Shown here: positions 17,867 through 26,098 of the stretch, piece after piece
Numbering within the stretch: position 1 is the stretch's first letter
How the letters are laid out: each line of letters starts with the position of its first letter
Assembly: GCF_004297875.1 (NCBI RefSeq)
Contig: NZ_SCSK01000001.1
Span: 1-64,000 of the forward strand
Direction of reading: 5' to 3'
Length of the DNA stretch: 64,000 bases
Source of the DNA: Pandoraea sp.
GTDB taxonomy: Bacteria; Pseudomonadota; Gammaproteobacteria; Burkholderiales; Burkholderiaceae
Position numbers and translations under genes: made by a program
Notes under the pieces: generated by a model
Database searches by the model: none
Seen by the model: the letters and a program-made list of their open reading frames with translations, nothing else
What the model was told of the DNA's origin: nothing

Positions 17867-18892
17867 ATGCGCAATAAAACGGTAACGATCGGCCTGCAAG
17901 GCGGCGGCTCGCACGGCGCGTTTACATGGGGTGTGCTCGACCGTCTGCTGGAGGACGGGCGCGTCGACATCGAGGGCATCAGCGGCGCGAGCGCCGGCGC
18001 GATGAACGCGGTGGTGCTCGCGCATGGCCTTATGCTCGGCGGGCGCGACGGCGCGCGTCAGGCGCTGAAGGATTTCTGGGAAAGTGTGGCGACCGGCGCG
18101 CTGCCTGGCGGCATCGCCTCGCCCGGCACCATGCCGCTGGGCGACGGCACCCAGGGCGGCGCGGCGGCGGCGATGAAGGCGTATTTGTTCATGACGCGGT
18201 TTTTTTCGCCGTATCAGCTCAATCCGCTGGGGATGAATCCGCTGCGCGACATCCTGAGCCGGCAGATCGATTTCGAACGCATGCGCGCCGAGTGTGCAGT
18301 CGCGCTTTTCATCGCCACCACGCGCGTCAGTACCGGCACGCTCAGGCTGTTCGGCACCCGCGAGCTTACGCTCGACGTGCTGCTGGCCTCGGCCTGCCTG
18401 CCGACCCTGCATCACAGCATCGAGATCGACGGCGAGGCCTATTGGGACGGCGGGCTGAGCGCCAATCCGCCGATCGCGCCGCTGTTGCACCAGTGCGCCG
18501 CCAACGATTTGGTGCTGGTGCTGCTGCAGCCCTCGCCCAACCGCGAGACGCCCGCCTCGGCCGACGAGATTTCGCGGCGCCTGACCGAGATCAGTTTCAA
18601 CACGGCATTCTCGACCGAACTGCGCGCGCTGGTGCAGGCGAAATGGGCCGCCGAGCGCGCGTTCTTTTCATTTGGCCGCCTCGATCGGCGCTTGCGGCAT
18701 TTCTATTTGCATCTGATCGACTCGCCGGCCTTCATGAGTCGCTTGCATACGCTGAGCAAGGCCAACACCGACGCCGCATTTATCGCCGCGTTGCGCGACG
18801 AGGGACGACGCAGCGCCGGCCAATGGCTGACGCGCAATTTCGCCCGTCTTGGCTCGCGCTCGACGTGCGAGCTCGACACGCTGCTGCCGTGA
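17867..18892 (+). CDS. Patatin-like phospholipase
   Basis: Ser-Asp dyad lipid acyl hydrolase of 341 residues. The start at 17867 is chosen because GAGGG lies 7 bases upstream and the patatin fold begins at once (TVTIGLQGGGSHGAF). The oxyanion loop is GGGSHG (12-17), the nucleophile elbow GASAG (Ser42) and the dyad Asp is in WDGG (D194). No signal peptide is seen. It lies 148 bases after the Ntn-hydrolase gene on the same strand, so it may be the last gene of the operon or a separate unit. Related bacterial proteins are cytoplasmic patatins of unknown substrate. Confidence 0.9.
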   Translation: MRNKTVTIGLQGGGSHGAFTWGVLDRLLEDGRVDIEGISGASAGAMNAVVLAHGLMLGGRDGARQALKDFWESVATGALPGGIASPGTMPLGDGTQGGAAAAMKAYLFMTRFFSPYQLNPLGMNPLRDILSRQIDFERMRAECAVALFIATTRVSTGTLRLFGTRELTLDVLLASACLPTLHHSIEIDGEAYWDGGLSANPPIAPLLHQCAANDLVLVLLQPSPNRETPASADEISRRLTEISFNTAFSTELRALVQAKWAAERAFFSFGRLDRRLRHFYLHLIDSPAFMSRLHTLSKANTDAAFIAALRDEGRRSAGQWLTRNFARLGSRSTCELDTLLP

Positions 18893-18908
18893 CGCCGGCC
18901 GCGCCGCG

Positions 18909-19289
18909 CTAGCGCACCACCTGGGCCGGATTCTCGCCGTATGGCGGCGCGTAGATCACCAGCAATTGCAGCGGTTCGTCGCTGACGGCCGTGACCACAT
19001 GCGGCACGCCGGCCGGGAAGAACACCGCATCGCCCGGCACGACTTCGCGCTGCGGCTCGTCGCCCACCTGAACCAGCGCGCGCCCGGCCAGCACGTAGCA
19101 GGCCTGCTCCAGATCGGGGTGGGCATGCGGCAGCGCGCCCTGGTTCTTTTCGATGGTGCCGTGCAGGATCTCCATGTGCCGCGCGCCGACGGTGTCGGGC
19201 GAGATCAGGCGGCGGTTGGTGGTGCCGTGGTGGTTGGCCGGGTGATAGCCGGGCACGTCGGACAGGCGCACGAAGTATTTGGATGACAT
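18909..19289 (-). CDS. Cupin-domain protein
   Basis: Small single-domain cupin of 126 residues starting MSSKYFVRLSDV. The metal-binding cupin motif 1 is visible as PHAHPDLEQACYVLAG (H55, H57, E61) and motif 2 as GDAVFFPAGVPHVV (H97). Such proteins bind a metal and may be isomerases, dioxygenases or sensors. It is divergent from the MarR regulator gene at 19448, and the 18-bp site at 19409 lies between them, so co-regulation is possible. The reaction is unknown. Confidence 0.82.
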   Translation of the reverse strand: MSSKYFVRLSDVPGYHPANHHGTTNRRLISPDTVGARHMEILHGTIEKNQGALPHAHPDLEQACYVLAGRALVQVGDEPQREVVPGDAVFFPAGVPHVVTAVSDEPLQLLVIYAPPYGENPAQVVR

Positions 19290-19408
19290 GGTCGGTGTCG
19301 GTAACGAGTCGAGGGGATGGCTGGCATCGCGCCAGGCGTCCAGCATAATCGAGAACCGCCTTCGATGTGGCGTTTGCTGCCCGCCTCGCGAGCGACTGCG
19401 AAAAATTG

Positions 19409-19426
19409 TAGTTGCATAGCTAACTA
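19409..19426. promoter_or_regulatory. 18-bp site, copy 1 (likely MarR operator)
   Basis: The sequence TAGTTGCATAGCTAACTA lies 21 bases before the MarR start codon. The outer five bases form an inverted repeat (TAGTT/AACTA). An identical copy occurs before the tautomerase gene at 19880. MarR proteins bind dyads of this size, so it is probably the autoregulatory site. Confidence 0.78.
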
Positions 19427-19447
19427 TGTGGGACTAAACTGCGTTTC

Positions 19448-19864
19448 ATGTTCGATCACTGCCTTTACTTCAATACGTCGGCACTGGCGCGCCAGCTCGA
19501 GCGTGAGTGGGCGGCCGCGTTCCAGCCGTTCGGGCTGACGCCGCCGCAGGCATTCATGCTGCGGGCGATCCTCGAACAGCCGGGCATGCTGCAGCGAGAG
19601 CTGGCCCAGACGCTGGCGATTGCGCGGCCAACCGCCACCCGCGCGCTCGATGGGCTGGAGGCCAGGCAGTTGATCGAGCGCCGCAGCCTGCAGCGCGATG
19701 GGCGCGAGTTGGAGATTCACCCCACCGCGCAGGCGCTGGCGATCAAGCGAGCGCTCAACGAGGCCAGCGGCAGGGTCACGGCACGCTTGAAGAAAGTATT
19801 GGGAGCGAACGAGTTTGCCGCGGTGGTCGATAAGGTACGCGACACCCGCTCGGCGATCGAGTGA
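19448..19864 (+). CDS. MarR-family transcriptional regulator
   Basis: Regulator of 138 residues with the winged-helix core LQRELAQTLAIARPTATRALDGLEARQLIERRSLQRDGR, including the DGR wing typical of MarR. Flanking helices would form the dimer interface. It has identical 18-bp sites before itself and before the next gene. The simplest reading is a repressor of its own gene, the tautomerase and perhaps the divergent cupin, released by a phenolic or similar ligand. The ligand is inferred only from family habits. Confidence 0.9.
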   Translation: MFDHCLYFNTSALARQLEREWAAAFQPFGLTPPQAFMLRAILEQPGMLQRELAQTLAIARPTATRALDGLEARQLIERRSLQRDGRELEIHPTAQALAIKRALNEASGRVTARLKKVLGANEFAAVVDKVRDTRSAIE

Positions 19865-19879
19865 TTTTTTTTCGATAGA

Positions 19880-19897
19880 TAGTTGCATAGCTAACTA
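19880..19897. promoter_or_regulatory. 18-bp site, copy 2 (likely MarR operator)
   Basis: This is an exact copy of the site at 19409, placed between the MarR stop and the tautomerase start, and ending 15 bases before the ATG. Its 3' end runs into the AAAGGAG ribosome-binding site, so a bound regulator could block both transcription and ribosome access to the DNA-coupled transcript. Confidence 0.75.
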
Positions 19898-19912
19898 AAA
19901 GGAGCCGTCGTC

Positions 19913-20311
19913 ATGCCTATCCTGAACGTCAAAATCAGCGCCAAACCGTCGAAGGAGTTGACCCGCGAGGTCTCCGGCATCCTGCTCGATCTCACCTCGC
20001 GGATTCTCGGGAAAAAGCCCGAGGTCACGTCGATCGCGATCGATTACGTCGATCCGGATCATTGGATCGTCGGCGGCCGCTCGCTCACCGAGCAGGGCAA
20101 GAGCAGCATCTATTTCGACATCAAGGTCACCGACGAGACCAACACCAAGCAGGAGAAGGCGCAATACATCAGCGAGGCATTCGACGCTTTCTCGCGCTTG
20201 CTGGGCAATCTGCATGAAGAGAGCTACATCTACGTGCAGGACGTGCGCGCCGCGTCATATGGCTATGGCGGAAAGACCCAGGAGTACCGCTATCACCACG
20301 CCGCGGGGTGA
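19913..20311 (+). CDS. Tautomerase-family protein (4-oxalocrotonate tautomerase/MIF-like)
   Basis: Protein of 132 residues starting MPILNVKISA. Pro2, exposed after Met removal, is the expected catalytic base of the tautomerase superfamily. The beta-alpha-beta unit is visible twice (residues 1-45 and 55-110), so it is about twice the length of 4-oxalocrotonate tautomerase and resembles longer MIF/cis-CaaD-like members. AAAGGAG precedes the ATG. Its 3' end overlaps that of the convergent LysR gene by 19 bases. The substrate is unknown; control by MarR suggests a phenolic or enol compound. Confidence 0.82.
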   Translation: MPILNVKISAKPSKELTREVSGILLDLTSRILGKKPEVTSIAIDYVDPDHWIVGGRSLTEQGKSSIYFDIKVTDETNTKQEKAQYISEAFDAFSRLLGNLHEESYIYVQDVRAASYGYGGKTQEYRYHHAAG

Positions 20312-21243
20312 GGATTCGGCTGGCCCGCGGCGCCCGGCTTGCCGTGCGCGCGCGCCAGGATCAGCTGCGTGAGTTGCCGCGCGGCGCTGTTGGGCTCGGC
20401 GGCGCGGTAAGCCAGATGCAGCGGCGCCGAGACCCGCGTGCTGTGCGCGAGGCGCCGGAATACGACGCTGTGCTGGCCGTAGCGCTGCATCGAGGCCGGC
20501 ACTACCGTGATGCCGAGCCCGGCGGCCACCAGATTGATGCCGGCCGCCATGCGCGGGACTTCCTGCACCACGCGCGGCTCGAAACCGCTGGCGCGGCAGG
20601 CGGCGAGAAAGTCCGCGTAGATACCGGGCGCGCCGGGGCGTCGCACCAGCACGAAGTCCTCGCCGGCCAGATCCTTCAGTCGAATGCCGGCACGGCCCCG
20701 CTTGGGTTGGGCCAGGCGATGTCCATCGGGCAGCACCACCACCATCTCTTCGTCGAACAGCGGCTCGAAAGCGAGCCCGTCCGGCGTGTCGATCGGCTTG
20801 CGAAGAATGGCCACCTGGATCGCCCCGCGCGACATCCGTTCGATGATTTCCGCGGCATTGAGCTCGACCAGGTCGATCGCGACGTCGTGGTAGCGTTCGC
20901 GAAACTCGCGCACCAGGGTCAGCGGCAGCGGATGAAATGCCGCGGAGCTGGTCATGCCAACGGCTACCGCGCCCAGTTCTCCGCGCGCGATGCGCGCGGC
21001 CTTGCGTACCGCCAGATCGAGCAGGGAAAGCGCCTGCCGCACGTCGTCGGCGAACGACTCGCCGGCCGGCGTGGGCTCGACCCCGCGCGGCAGCCGCGAG
21101 AACAGCGCGAAACCCAGCTCATTCTCCAGCGCGCGGATCTGTTGCGACAGCGGCGGCTGCTCGATGAATAGCCGCGCCGCGGCGCGCGTGAACTGGCGCT
21201 CCTCGGCCACTGCCAGGAAATATTTCAGATGCCGTAATTCCAT
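20293..21243 (-). CDS. LysR-family transcriptional regulator
   Basis: Regulator of 316 residues starting MELRHLKYFLAVAEERQFTRAA. The N-terminal winged helix (about 1-60, with ARLFIEQPPLSQQIRALENELG) and the two-lobed effector domain (about 90-295) are complete. It resembles the CatR/BenM-type branch by its opening. It is divergent from the porin - hydrolase - MFS - hydrolase operon, with a 9-bp-arm dyad 24 bases upstream of its own start. It is the obvious candidate activator of that operon. Confidence 0.93.
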   Translation of the reverse strand: MELRHLKYFLAVAEERQFTRAAARLFIEQPPLSQQIRALENELGFALFSRLPRGVEPTPAGESFADDVRQALSLLDLAVRKAARIARGELGAVAVGMTSSAAFHPLPLTLVREFRERYHDVAIDLVELNAAEIIERMSRGAIQVAILRKPIDTPDGLAFEPLFDEEMVVVLPDGHRLAQPKRGRAGIRLKDLAGEDFVLVRRPGAPGIYADFLAACRASGFEPRVVQEVPRMAAGINLVAAGLGITVVPASMQRYGQHSVVFRRLAHSTRVSAPLHLAYRAAEPNSAARQLTQLILARAHGKPGAAGQPNPHPAAW

Positions 21244-21266
21244 CGTCGCCAGTGCCTCGCGCGAAT

Positions 21267-21289
21267 TGCCATATGTTTCGCATATGGCA
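21267..21289. promoter_or_regulatory. Inverted repeat in the LysR/porin intergenic region
   Basis: Arms TGCCATATG (21267-21275) and CATATGGCA (21281-21289) are perfect reverse complements with a 5-base spacer. The site lies 24 bases upstream of the LysR start, where recognition sites of LysR regulators usually sit. A second dyad is found nearer the porin gene. Confidence 0.72.
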
Positions 21290-21318
21290 TGGGTCGGAAT
21301 TATGTATTTTACATCCGG

Positions 21319-21347
21319 CATGTGAATTCCTAGCATGGCATCACATG
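21319..21347. promoter_or_regulatory. Second dyad before the porin gene
   Basis: CATGTGA (21319-21325) and TCACATG (21341-21347) form 7-bp inverted arms 15 bases apart. A shorter dyad ATGTA-TTT-TACAT lies at 21302-21314. These may be activation sites of the divergent LysR regulator or a CRP-like site. The evidence is pattern only. Confidence 0.4.
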
Positions 21348-21427
21348 TCGGGTCTGGAGCGGCGCAGTGCCAATCGCGCCGTCGCTCGCTCGGCATCGCA
21401 CAACGATAAAACCGATAAGGAGACACG

Positions 21428-22525
21428 ATGCGCATTTCACTTCCAGGCAGCGCCGTCGGCGCGGCGCTGTTGGCCATGGCGCTGGCGGGCACGGCGTCGG
21501 CCGAAACGTTTTCCGACATCAACACGCCGGGTTCGAGTTTTACCTCGCTGTATGGGGTGCTCGACGTCAACGTGGAAACCGTGACCCACGCCGATGCGGC
21601 GGGTGATCGCCTCACGCGCGAGAAAAGCGGCGGGCTGTCGAATGATCGCTTCGGCTTCAAGGGCCGTGAAGACCTGGGCGGCGGGTTGGCGGCGTTCTTC
21701 GCGCTGGAGGCTGGGTTCGACTTGAACGACGGCACGCAGACCAGCCAGGGCACGCTGTTCAATCGTACCGCCGAAGTCGGACTGGCGAGCCGCTGGGGCG
21801 CGCTGTCGGCAGGCCTGCAGTACACCGCAATGTACGACATCCTGCTGCATTACGACCCGATGAGCTTCTCGCCGCAGTACACCTGGCTGCCCTCGAGCGG
21901 CTCGAGCGACAGCATGGCGTTCAAGGCCCGCGTGAACAATTCGGTCAAGTACGTCGGGCACGCGGGCGGTTTGACGGTGATCGGCGATTACAGCTTCGGC
22001 AACGATCCGGCGTCGTTTCAAAGCAGCGCGGCCTATGGCGCCGGGCTCGAGTATCGCTATCGGGGCTTCGGCGTGGGGCTCGCCTATGATTACCGCAATG
22101 GTGCGATCAATGCGGCCGGCCTGCATGCGAAGACCAGCAACTGGAGCGCTTCGGCTCGTCAGGCGATCGGCCCGGCCGTGCTCATGGGCGGCTACGAGCA
22201 TTACTTGAGCGAACCGGTCAAGGGCGCCTCGGCCACCGCGGGGCTTTGGTTCGGCGGTGTGCGTTACGCGGTGTCGCCGCGCGTCAAGCTCACGGCCGCC
22301 GCCTATTACCAGCAAGCGGGCCAGTCTGGAGTGTCGAACGCCTTGATGGGCGTGCTCAGCGGGCAATATCATTTGTCGCGTCGCACCGACCTGTACGCGA
22401 CGCTGGCTTATGCCGGCGCGACACACAACGGCGACGGCAGTTATACCGCCGTGGGCGTGACCAAGTCCACCGCGTTCATGGCCGTGCAAACCGCGGCCAC
22501 GCTCGGCATCCGGCATCGCTTCTGA
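21428..22525 (+). CDS. Gram-negative general porin (Burkholderia type)
   Basis: Trimeric outer-membrane porin of 365 residues. The signal peptide MRISLPGSAVGAALLAMALAGTASA is cleaved before ETFSD. The mature part opens with SLYGVLDVNVETV and has GLSNDRFGFKGREDLGGGLAAFFALE, the landmark of the Burkholderiales porin family, and ends in a C-terminal Phe (GIRHRF) needed for BAM assembly. It heads an operon with two hydrolases and an MFS transporter; the next start is 15 bases after its stop. It is likely to admit the substrate of that operon. Confidence 0.93.
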   Translation: MRISLPGSAVGAALLAMALAGTASAETFSDINTPGSSFTSLYGVLDVNVETVTHADAAGDRLTREKSGGLSNDRFGFKGREDLGGGLAAFFALEAGFDLNDGTQTSQGTLFNRTAEVGLASRWGALSAGLQYTAMYDILLHYDPMSFSPQYTWLPSSGSSDSMAFKARVNNSVKYVGHAGGLTVIGDYSFGNDPASFQSSAAYGAGLEYRYRGFGVGLAYDYRNGAINAAGLHAKTSNWSASARQAIGPAVLMGGYEHYLSEPVKGASATAGLWFGGVRYAVSPRVKLTAAAYYQQAGQSGVSNALMGVLSGQYHLSRRTDLYATLAYAGATHNGDGSYTAVGVTKSTAFMAVQTAATLGIRHRF

Positions 22526-22540
22526 GGTGAGGCCCCGACC

Positions 22541-23692
22541 ATGAAAGACAACCTCGCATTGCGCCGCCTGATTTCGTTGACCCGACGCGCGCGCCGGATC
22601 GCGCCGGCCCTGCTGATGGGGCTCGCTGGTGGCGCGCTGGGCGTCGCCGCGCGGCCGGCCGGCGCCGCGCCCGTGCATGTGTATCGGGCGCATCTGCGGC
22701 CGGTCAAGGTGGTGGCGAGCTCGATGATCGACATCGGGCGCCCCGGCCATCCGGCGCTGCTGCCGCTGATTGCGTCGGCCGACCTTGCCCGGCCCCAGCC
22801 TGGCGTGACGCGCGCCGTGATTGTCGTGCACGGCAAGCTGCGCAACGCCGACACGTACTACGCCACATTGCGGCGCGCGGCCGAGGCGGCCGGCGCGGCG
22901 GGACAGCGCGCGCTGCTGATCGCCCCGCAGTTTCTGGCCACCATCGATATGGCGCCGAACCATGTGCCGGCCGACGTGCTGCACTGGCACGGCACCGGCT
23001 GGATGGGGGGTGAGCCCGCCGCCGGCCCGCAGCCGCTGAGCTCGTACGCCGCGCTCGACGCACTGCTCGCGCGTCTGGCCGAGCGCGCGAATTTCCCGCA
23101 ACTGCGCGACGTCGTGTTGGCCGGGTTCTCGGGCGGCGCGCAAGTGGCGCAGCGCTACGCCCTGGCCGCCCACGGCCTGCGGGCATTGGCGCGGCGCGGC
23201 ATACGGGTGAGCTTCGTGGTGGCAAGCCCGTCGTCGTATGCCTATTTCGACAAGCTGCGGCCGGTGGGCGACCCGCGCGACGGGCGCGTCACGTTCGCCC
23301 GCTACGATGCGGCGCAATGCCCGGGCTACGACGACTGGAAATATGGCCTGGAAAACCTGCCGCCCTATTTGGCCGGCAGCACGCCGCAAAGACTTGAGCA
23401 ACGTTACGTCCGGCGCGACATCACGTACTTCGTGGGCGCCGACGACAACGACCCGGCGCAACGCGCGCTCGACAAGAGTTGCCCGGCCGAGGCGCAAGGC
23501 AGCCAGCGCCTCGCCCGGGCCACTGCGTATTACGCCTATTTGAGGCAACGTCACCCGAACCTGGCACAGCCGATGATCGTCGTGCCGGGTGCCGGCCACA
23601 ACGAGGCACGCGTGCTGACTACGCCATGCGCGCAAAGTGCGCTGTTCGGCGTGCCGGGGTGCCATCGACTGCAGGAGACAAAAAGCCAATGA
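22541..23692 (+). CDS. Exported alpha/beta hydrolase (paralogue 1)
   Basis: Predicted alpha/beta-fold hydrolase of 383 residues. An N-terminal basic, hydrophobic stretch (RRARRIAPALLMGLAGGALG) ending near AGA looks like a signal peptide, so it probably works in the periplasm or beyond. The oxyanion HG is at 97-98, the nucleophile in GFSGG (Ser197), an acid in GADDND (D301-D304) and a His in PGAGH (H353). It shares blocks HGxLRNADxYY, PQFLA, GWMGG, PSSYxYFD and YVRRD with the gene at 25048. Its stop overlaps the MFS start (ATGA). I do not recognise a named family; esterase or peptidase activity is possible. Confidence 0.8.
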   Translation: MKDNLALRRLISLTRRARRIAPALLMGLAGGALGVAARPAGAAPVHVYRAHLRPVKVVASSMIDIGRPGHPALLPLIASADLARPQPGVTRAVIVVHGKLRNADTYYATLRRAAEAAGAAGQRALLIAPQFLATIDMAPNHVPADVLHWHGTGWMGGEPAAGPQPLSSYAALDALLARLAERANFPQLRDVVLAGFSGGAQVAQRYALAAHGLRALARRGIRVSFVVASPSSYAYFDKLRPVGDPRDGRVTFARYDAAQCPGYDDWKYGLENLPPYLAGSTPQRLEQRYVRRDITYFVGADDNDPAQRALDKSCPAEAQGSQRLARATAYYAYLRQRHPNLAQPMIVVPGAGHNEARVLTTPCAQSALFGVPGCHRLQETKSQ

Positions 23693-25047
23693 ACACGTCA
23701 CCCTCCCCCCGGCTCACGCCACAACAGGTTCGCCGCGCGATCGTCGCCTCGGTGGTAGGCAACGGTCTCGAATGGTTCGACTTCCTGGCGTACGGCTACT
23801 TCGCCAAGACCATCGCCAAGGTGTTCTTTCCGACTCACAGCAGCTATCTTTCGATTTCACTGACGCTGGCCACTTTCGCCATCGGCTTTTTCGTGCGGCC
23901 GCTGGGCGGGGTCCTGCTCGGCGCCTACGCGGATCGGGTCGGTCGTCCGCGCGTACTGTCGCTGCTGATCCTGATGATGGCCGCCAGCACCCTGATGATC
24001 GGGCTCACGCCCGGTTATGCGACGATCGGCATCGCCGCGCCGTGCATCGTCGTGCTGGCCCGGTTGATCCAGGGCCTGGCCGTCGGCGCTCAGTTCGGCA
24101 CGGCCTCGGCCATGCTGGTCGAGTACGCGCCGCCGGGCAAGAAGATGTTCTACGGCAGCTTCAATATGTCGTCGCAGGCTTTTGCGCTGATCCTGTCGTC
24201 GGGGTGCGGATATTTATTGACCACCTGGCTCTCGCCCGAGCAGTTGCATAGCTGGGGCTGGCGGGTGCCGTTCCTGTTGGGCTCGCTGATCGGGCCGCTC
24301 GGCTTCTACATCCGCCACCGTGTCGACGAGTCGCCGGAGTTCGAAGCGCTCAAGCAACGCCTGGGCCATGCGCCGCGCACCAGCCTGCGCAGCTTCGTGC
24401 GCGACAACGGCGATGCGGCCCTGTGCGCGATGGGCGTGATCATCGTCGGCGCCGCCGCCAACTACCTGTGGCATTCGTACTTGCCGATCTACGTGCAGCG
24501 GCAATTGCACATGCCGTTGAAAGCGGCGTTGCTCACCACGCTGGTCTCGGGCGCGATCAATTTCTTCCTGTTTCCGGTCTCCGGGAAATTGGCCGATCGT
24601 TACGGCGCTTACCGCCTTTTCTATCCGATCGTGATCCTGTGGCTGCTGAGCGTCTATCCGCTGTTCTGGTATGTGGTCGCCGACCCGTCGCCGGCTCGGC
24701 TGCTGAGCGCGCAGATCATCGCCACCGTCTTCATGGCGGCCATGTCGGGACCGCACCCGGGCATGCTGGCGACGATCTTCCCGGTGCAGGCACGCTCGGC
24801 CGGCGTGGCGCTGTCCTACAACCTGGCGGTGACGCTGTTCGGCGGTCTGGCACCGGTCACCGTTACCTGGCTCACCCACCTCACCGGCAACAACCTGATG
24901 CCCGCGTTCTACTTGATCGCGGCGGCGCTGATTTCGCTCGCCCTGGTCTTTTTCACGCGCACCGGGCGCGCCGCGTACGCCGAGCGCGACTACGGGCAGG
25001 GCGTGCCACAGCCGGTGGGCGTGACGACTTCGCATACCACGCATTGA
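23689..25047 (+). CDS. MFS transporter, metabolite:H+ symporter (MHS) type
   Basis: Twelve-helix major-facilitator protein of 452 residues. It begins NGLEWFDFLAYGYFAKTI and carries the MHS loop GAYADRVGRPRVL between helices 2 and 3. The branch includes citrate, proline/betaine, shikimate and dicarboxylate symporters. The start at 23689 is chosen for the ATGA overlap with the hydrolase. The next gene starts directly after its stop codon. It probably imports the product released by the exported hydrolase. Confidence 0.93.
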   Translation: MNTSPSPRLTPQQVRRAIVASVVGNGLEWFDFLAYGYFAKTIAKVFFPTHSSYLSISLTLATFAIGFFVRPLGGVLLGAYADRVGRPRVLSLLILMMAASTLMIGLTPGYATIGIAAPCIVVLARLIQGLAVGAQFGTASAMLVEYAPPGKKMFYGSFNMSSQAFALILSSGCGYLLTTWLSPEQLHSWGWRVPFLLGSLIGPLGFYIRHRVDESPEFEALKQRLGHAPRTSLRSFVRDNGDAALCAMGVIIVGAAANYLWHSYLPIYVQRQLHMPLKAALLTTLVSGAINFFLFPVSGKLADRYGAYRLFYPIVILWLLSVYPLFWYVVADPSPARLLSAQIIATVFMAAMSGPHPGMLATIFPVQARSAGVALSYNLAVTLFGGLAPVTVTWLTHLTGNNLMPAFYLIAAALISLALVFFTRTGRAAYAERDYGQGVPQPVGVTTSHTTH

Positions 25048-26070
25048 ATGACGCAAGACATGATTGACACGCCTGGCGCAGCCCCCTCCCCGATCGATGC
25101 GGCCGATATCAACGACGAACGGGCCGGCAACGAGCGGCCGGTGCGCGCGGTGGGCGCCAGCTGGTTCGACCTGCCGGGCGGCGGCCGGCTGCCCGCCTTC
25201 GTCTCGCCCGCCTGGGAGAGCGGCGGCGCGCATGTCACCGCGGCGCTGATACTGATTCACGGTCGCCTGCGCAACGCCGACGCTTACTATGCGTTCGCCG
25301 AGGCGGCCCTGCGCGCGGCGCGCCGCTCGCTGGACGACACCGTGCTGATCGTGCCGCAGTTCCTCGCGCAGGCCGATGTCGCCGCGCACCGGTTGCCAGC
25401 CGATACGCTGCATTGGGACTGGACCGGTTGGATGGGCGGCGACGCGGGGCTGGCTCCGCATCCGCGCAGTTCCTTCGAGGTGCTCGACGCGATCGTCGCG
25501 CGCTGCGCCCAGACCGGACGCTTTCCCGCCCTGTCGCGGGTGGTGCTGGCCGGACACTCGGGCGGCGCACAGGTCGTGCATCGCTACGCGGTGGTCGCGC
25601 CCCACCGTGCCGATGCGCCGCGCGTGGCGACGCGCTTCGTGATTGCCAATCCGTCGAGCTACGTCTATTTCGACGATCGGCGGCCCGATGGGCACGGTGG
25701 CTTCGGCCCCTTCGAGCGCGCCCGCTGCGCTGATTTCGATCGATGGAAATATGGCCCGCGTGATGCGCCGGCCTACGTCGGCGATACTTCGTTCGATGCC
25801 CTCGAAGCACGCTATGTGCGGCGCGACGTGGTGTATCTGTGGGGAGAGAACGATTGCGATCCGCGTCACCCGGCGCTCGACGTGTCGTGCGCGGCGCAGG
25901 CCCAGGGACCCCAGCGGCTGGCGCGCGGGCAGGCGTACTTTCGCTACCTCCAGGCCCGTCACGGCGCCGCGCTGGCGCATCGCGGCCTGGTCGTACCGGG
26001 TGTGGGCCACGACGGCGCGGCCATGCTGAGTTCGCCCGAAGGCGTGGCCGCGCTGTTCGGCGCGCCGTGA
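25048..26070 (+). CDS. Cytoplasmic alpha/beta hydrolase (paralogue 2)
   Basis: Hydrolase of 340 residues related along its whole length to the product at 22541. Its N-terminus is polar (MTQDMIDTPGAAPSPIDAAD), with no signal peptide, so it should remain in the cytoplasm. Oxyanion HG is at 71-72, the nucleophile in GHSGG (Ser171), the acid in GENDCD (D269 or D271) and a His in PGVGH (H321). The shared block around the conserved Cys (ALDVSC, AQGPQRLAR) is unusual and may mark a new subfamily. The start codon abuts the MFS stop, giving strict coupling. Confidence 0.8.
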   Translation: MTQDMIDTPGAAPSPIDAADINDERAGNERPVRAVGASWFDLPGGGRLPAFVSPAWESGGAHVTAALILIHGRLRNADAYYAFAEAALRAARRSLDDTVLIVPQFLAQADVAAHRLPADTLHWDWTGWMGGDAGLAPHPRSSFEVLDAIVARCAQTGRFPALSRVVLAGHSGGAQVVHRYAVVAPHRADAPRVATRFVIANPSSYVYFDDRRPDGHGGFGPFERARCADFDRWKYGPRDAPAYVGDTSFDALEARYVRRDVVYLWGENDCDPRHPALDVSCAAQAQGPQRLARGQAYFRYLQARHGAALAHRGLVVPGVGHDGAAMLSSPEGVAALFGAP

Positions 26071-26098
26071 TGCGGCGCGCCGTCCCCGCGCCGCCAAA

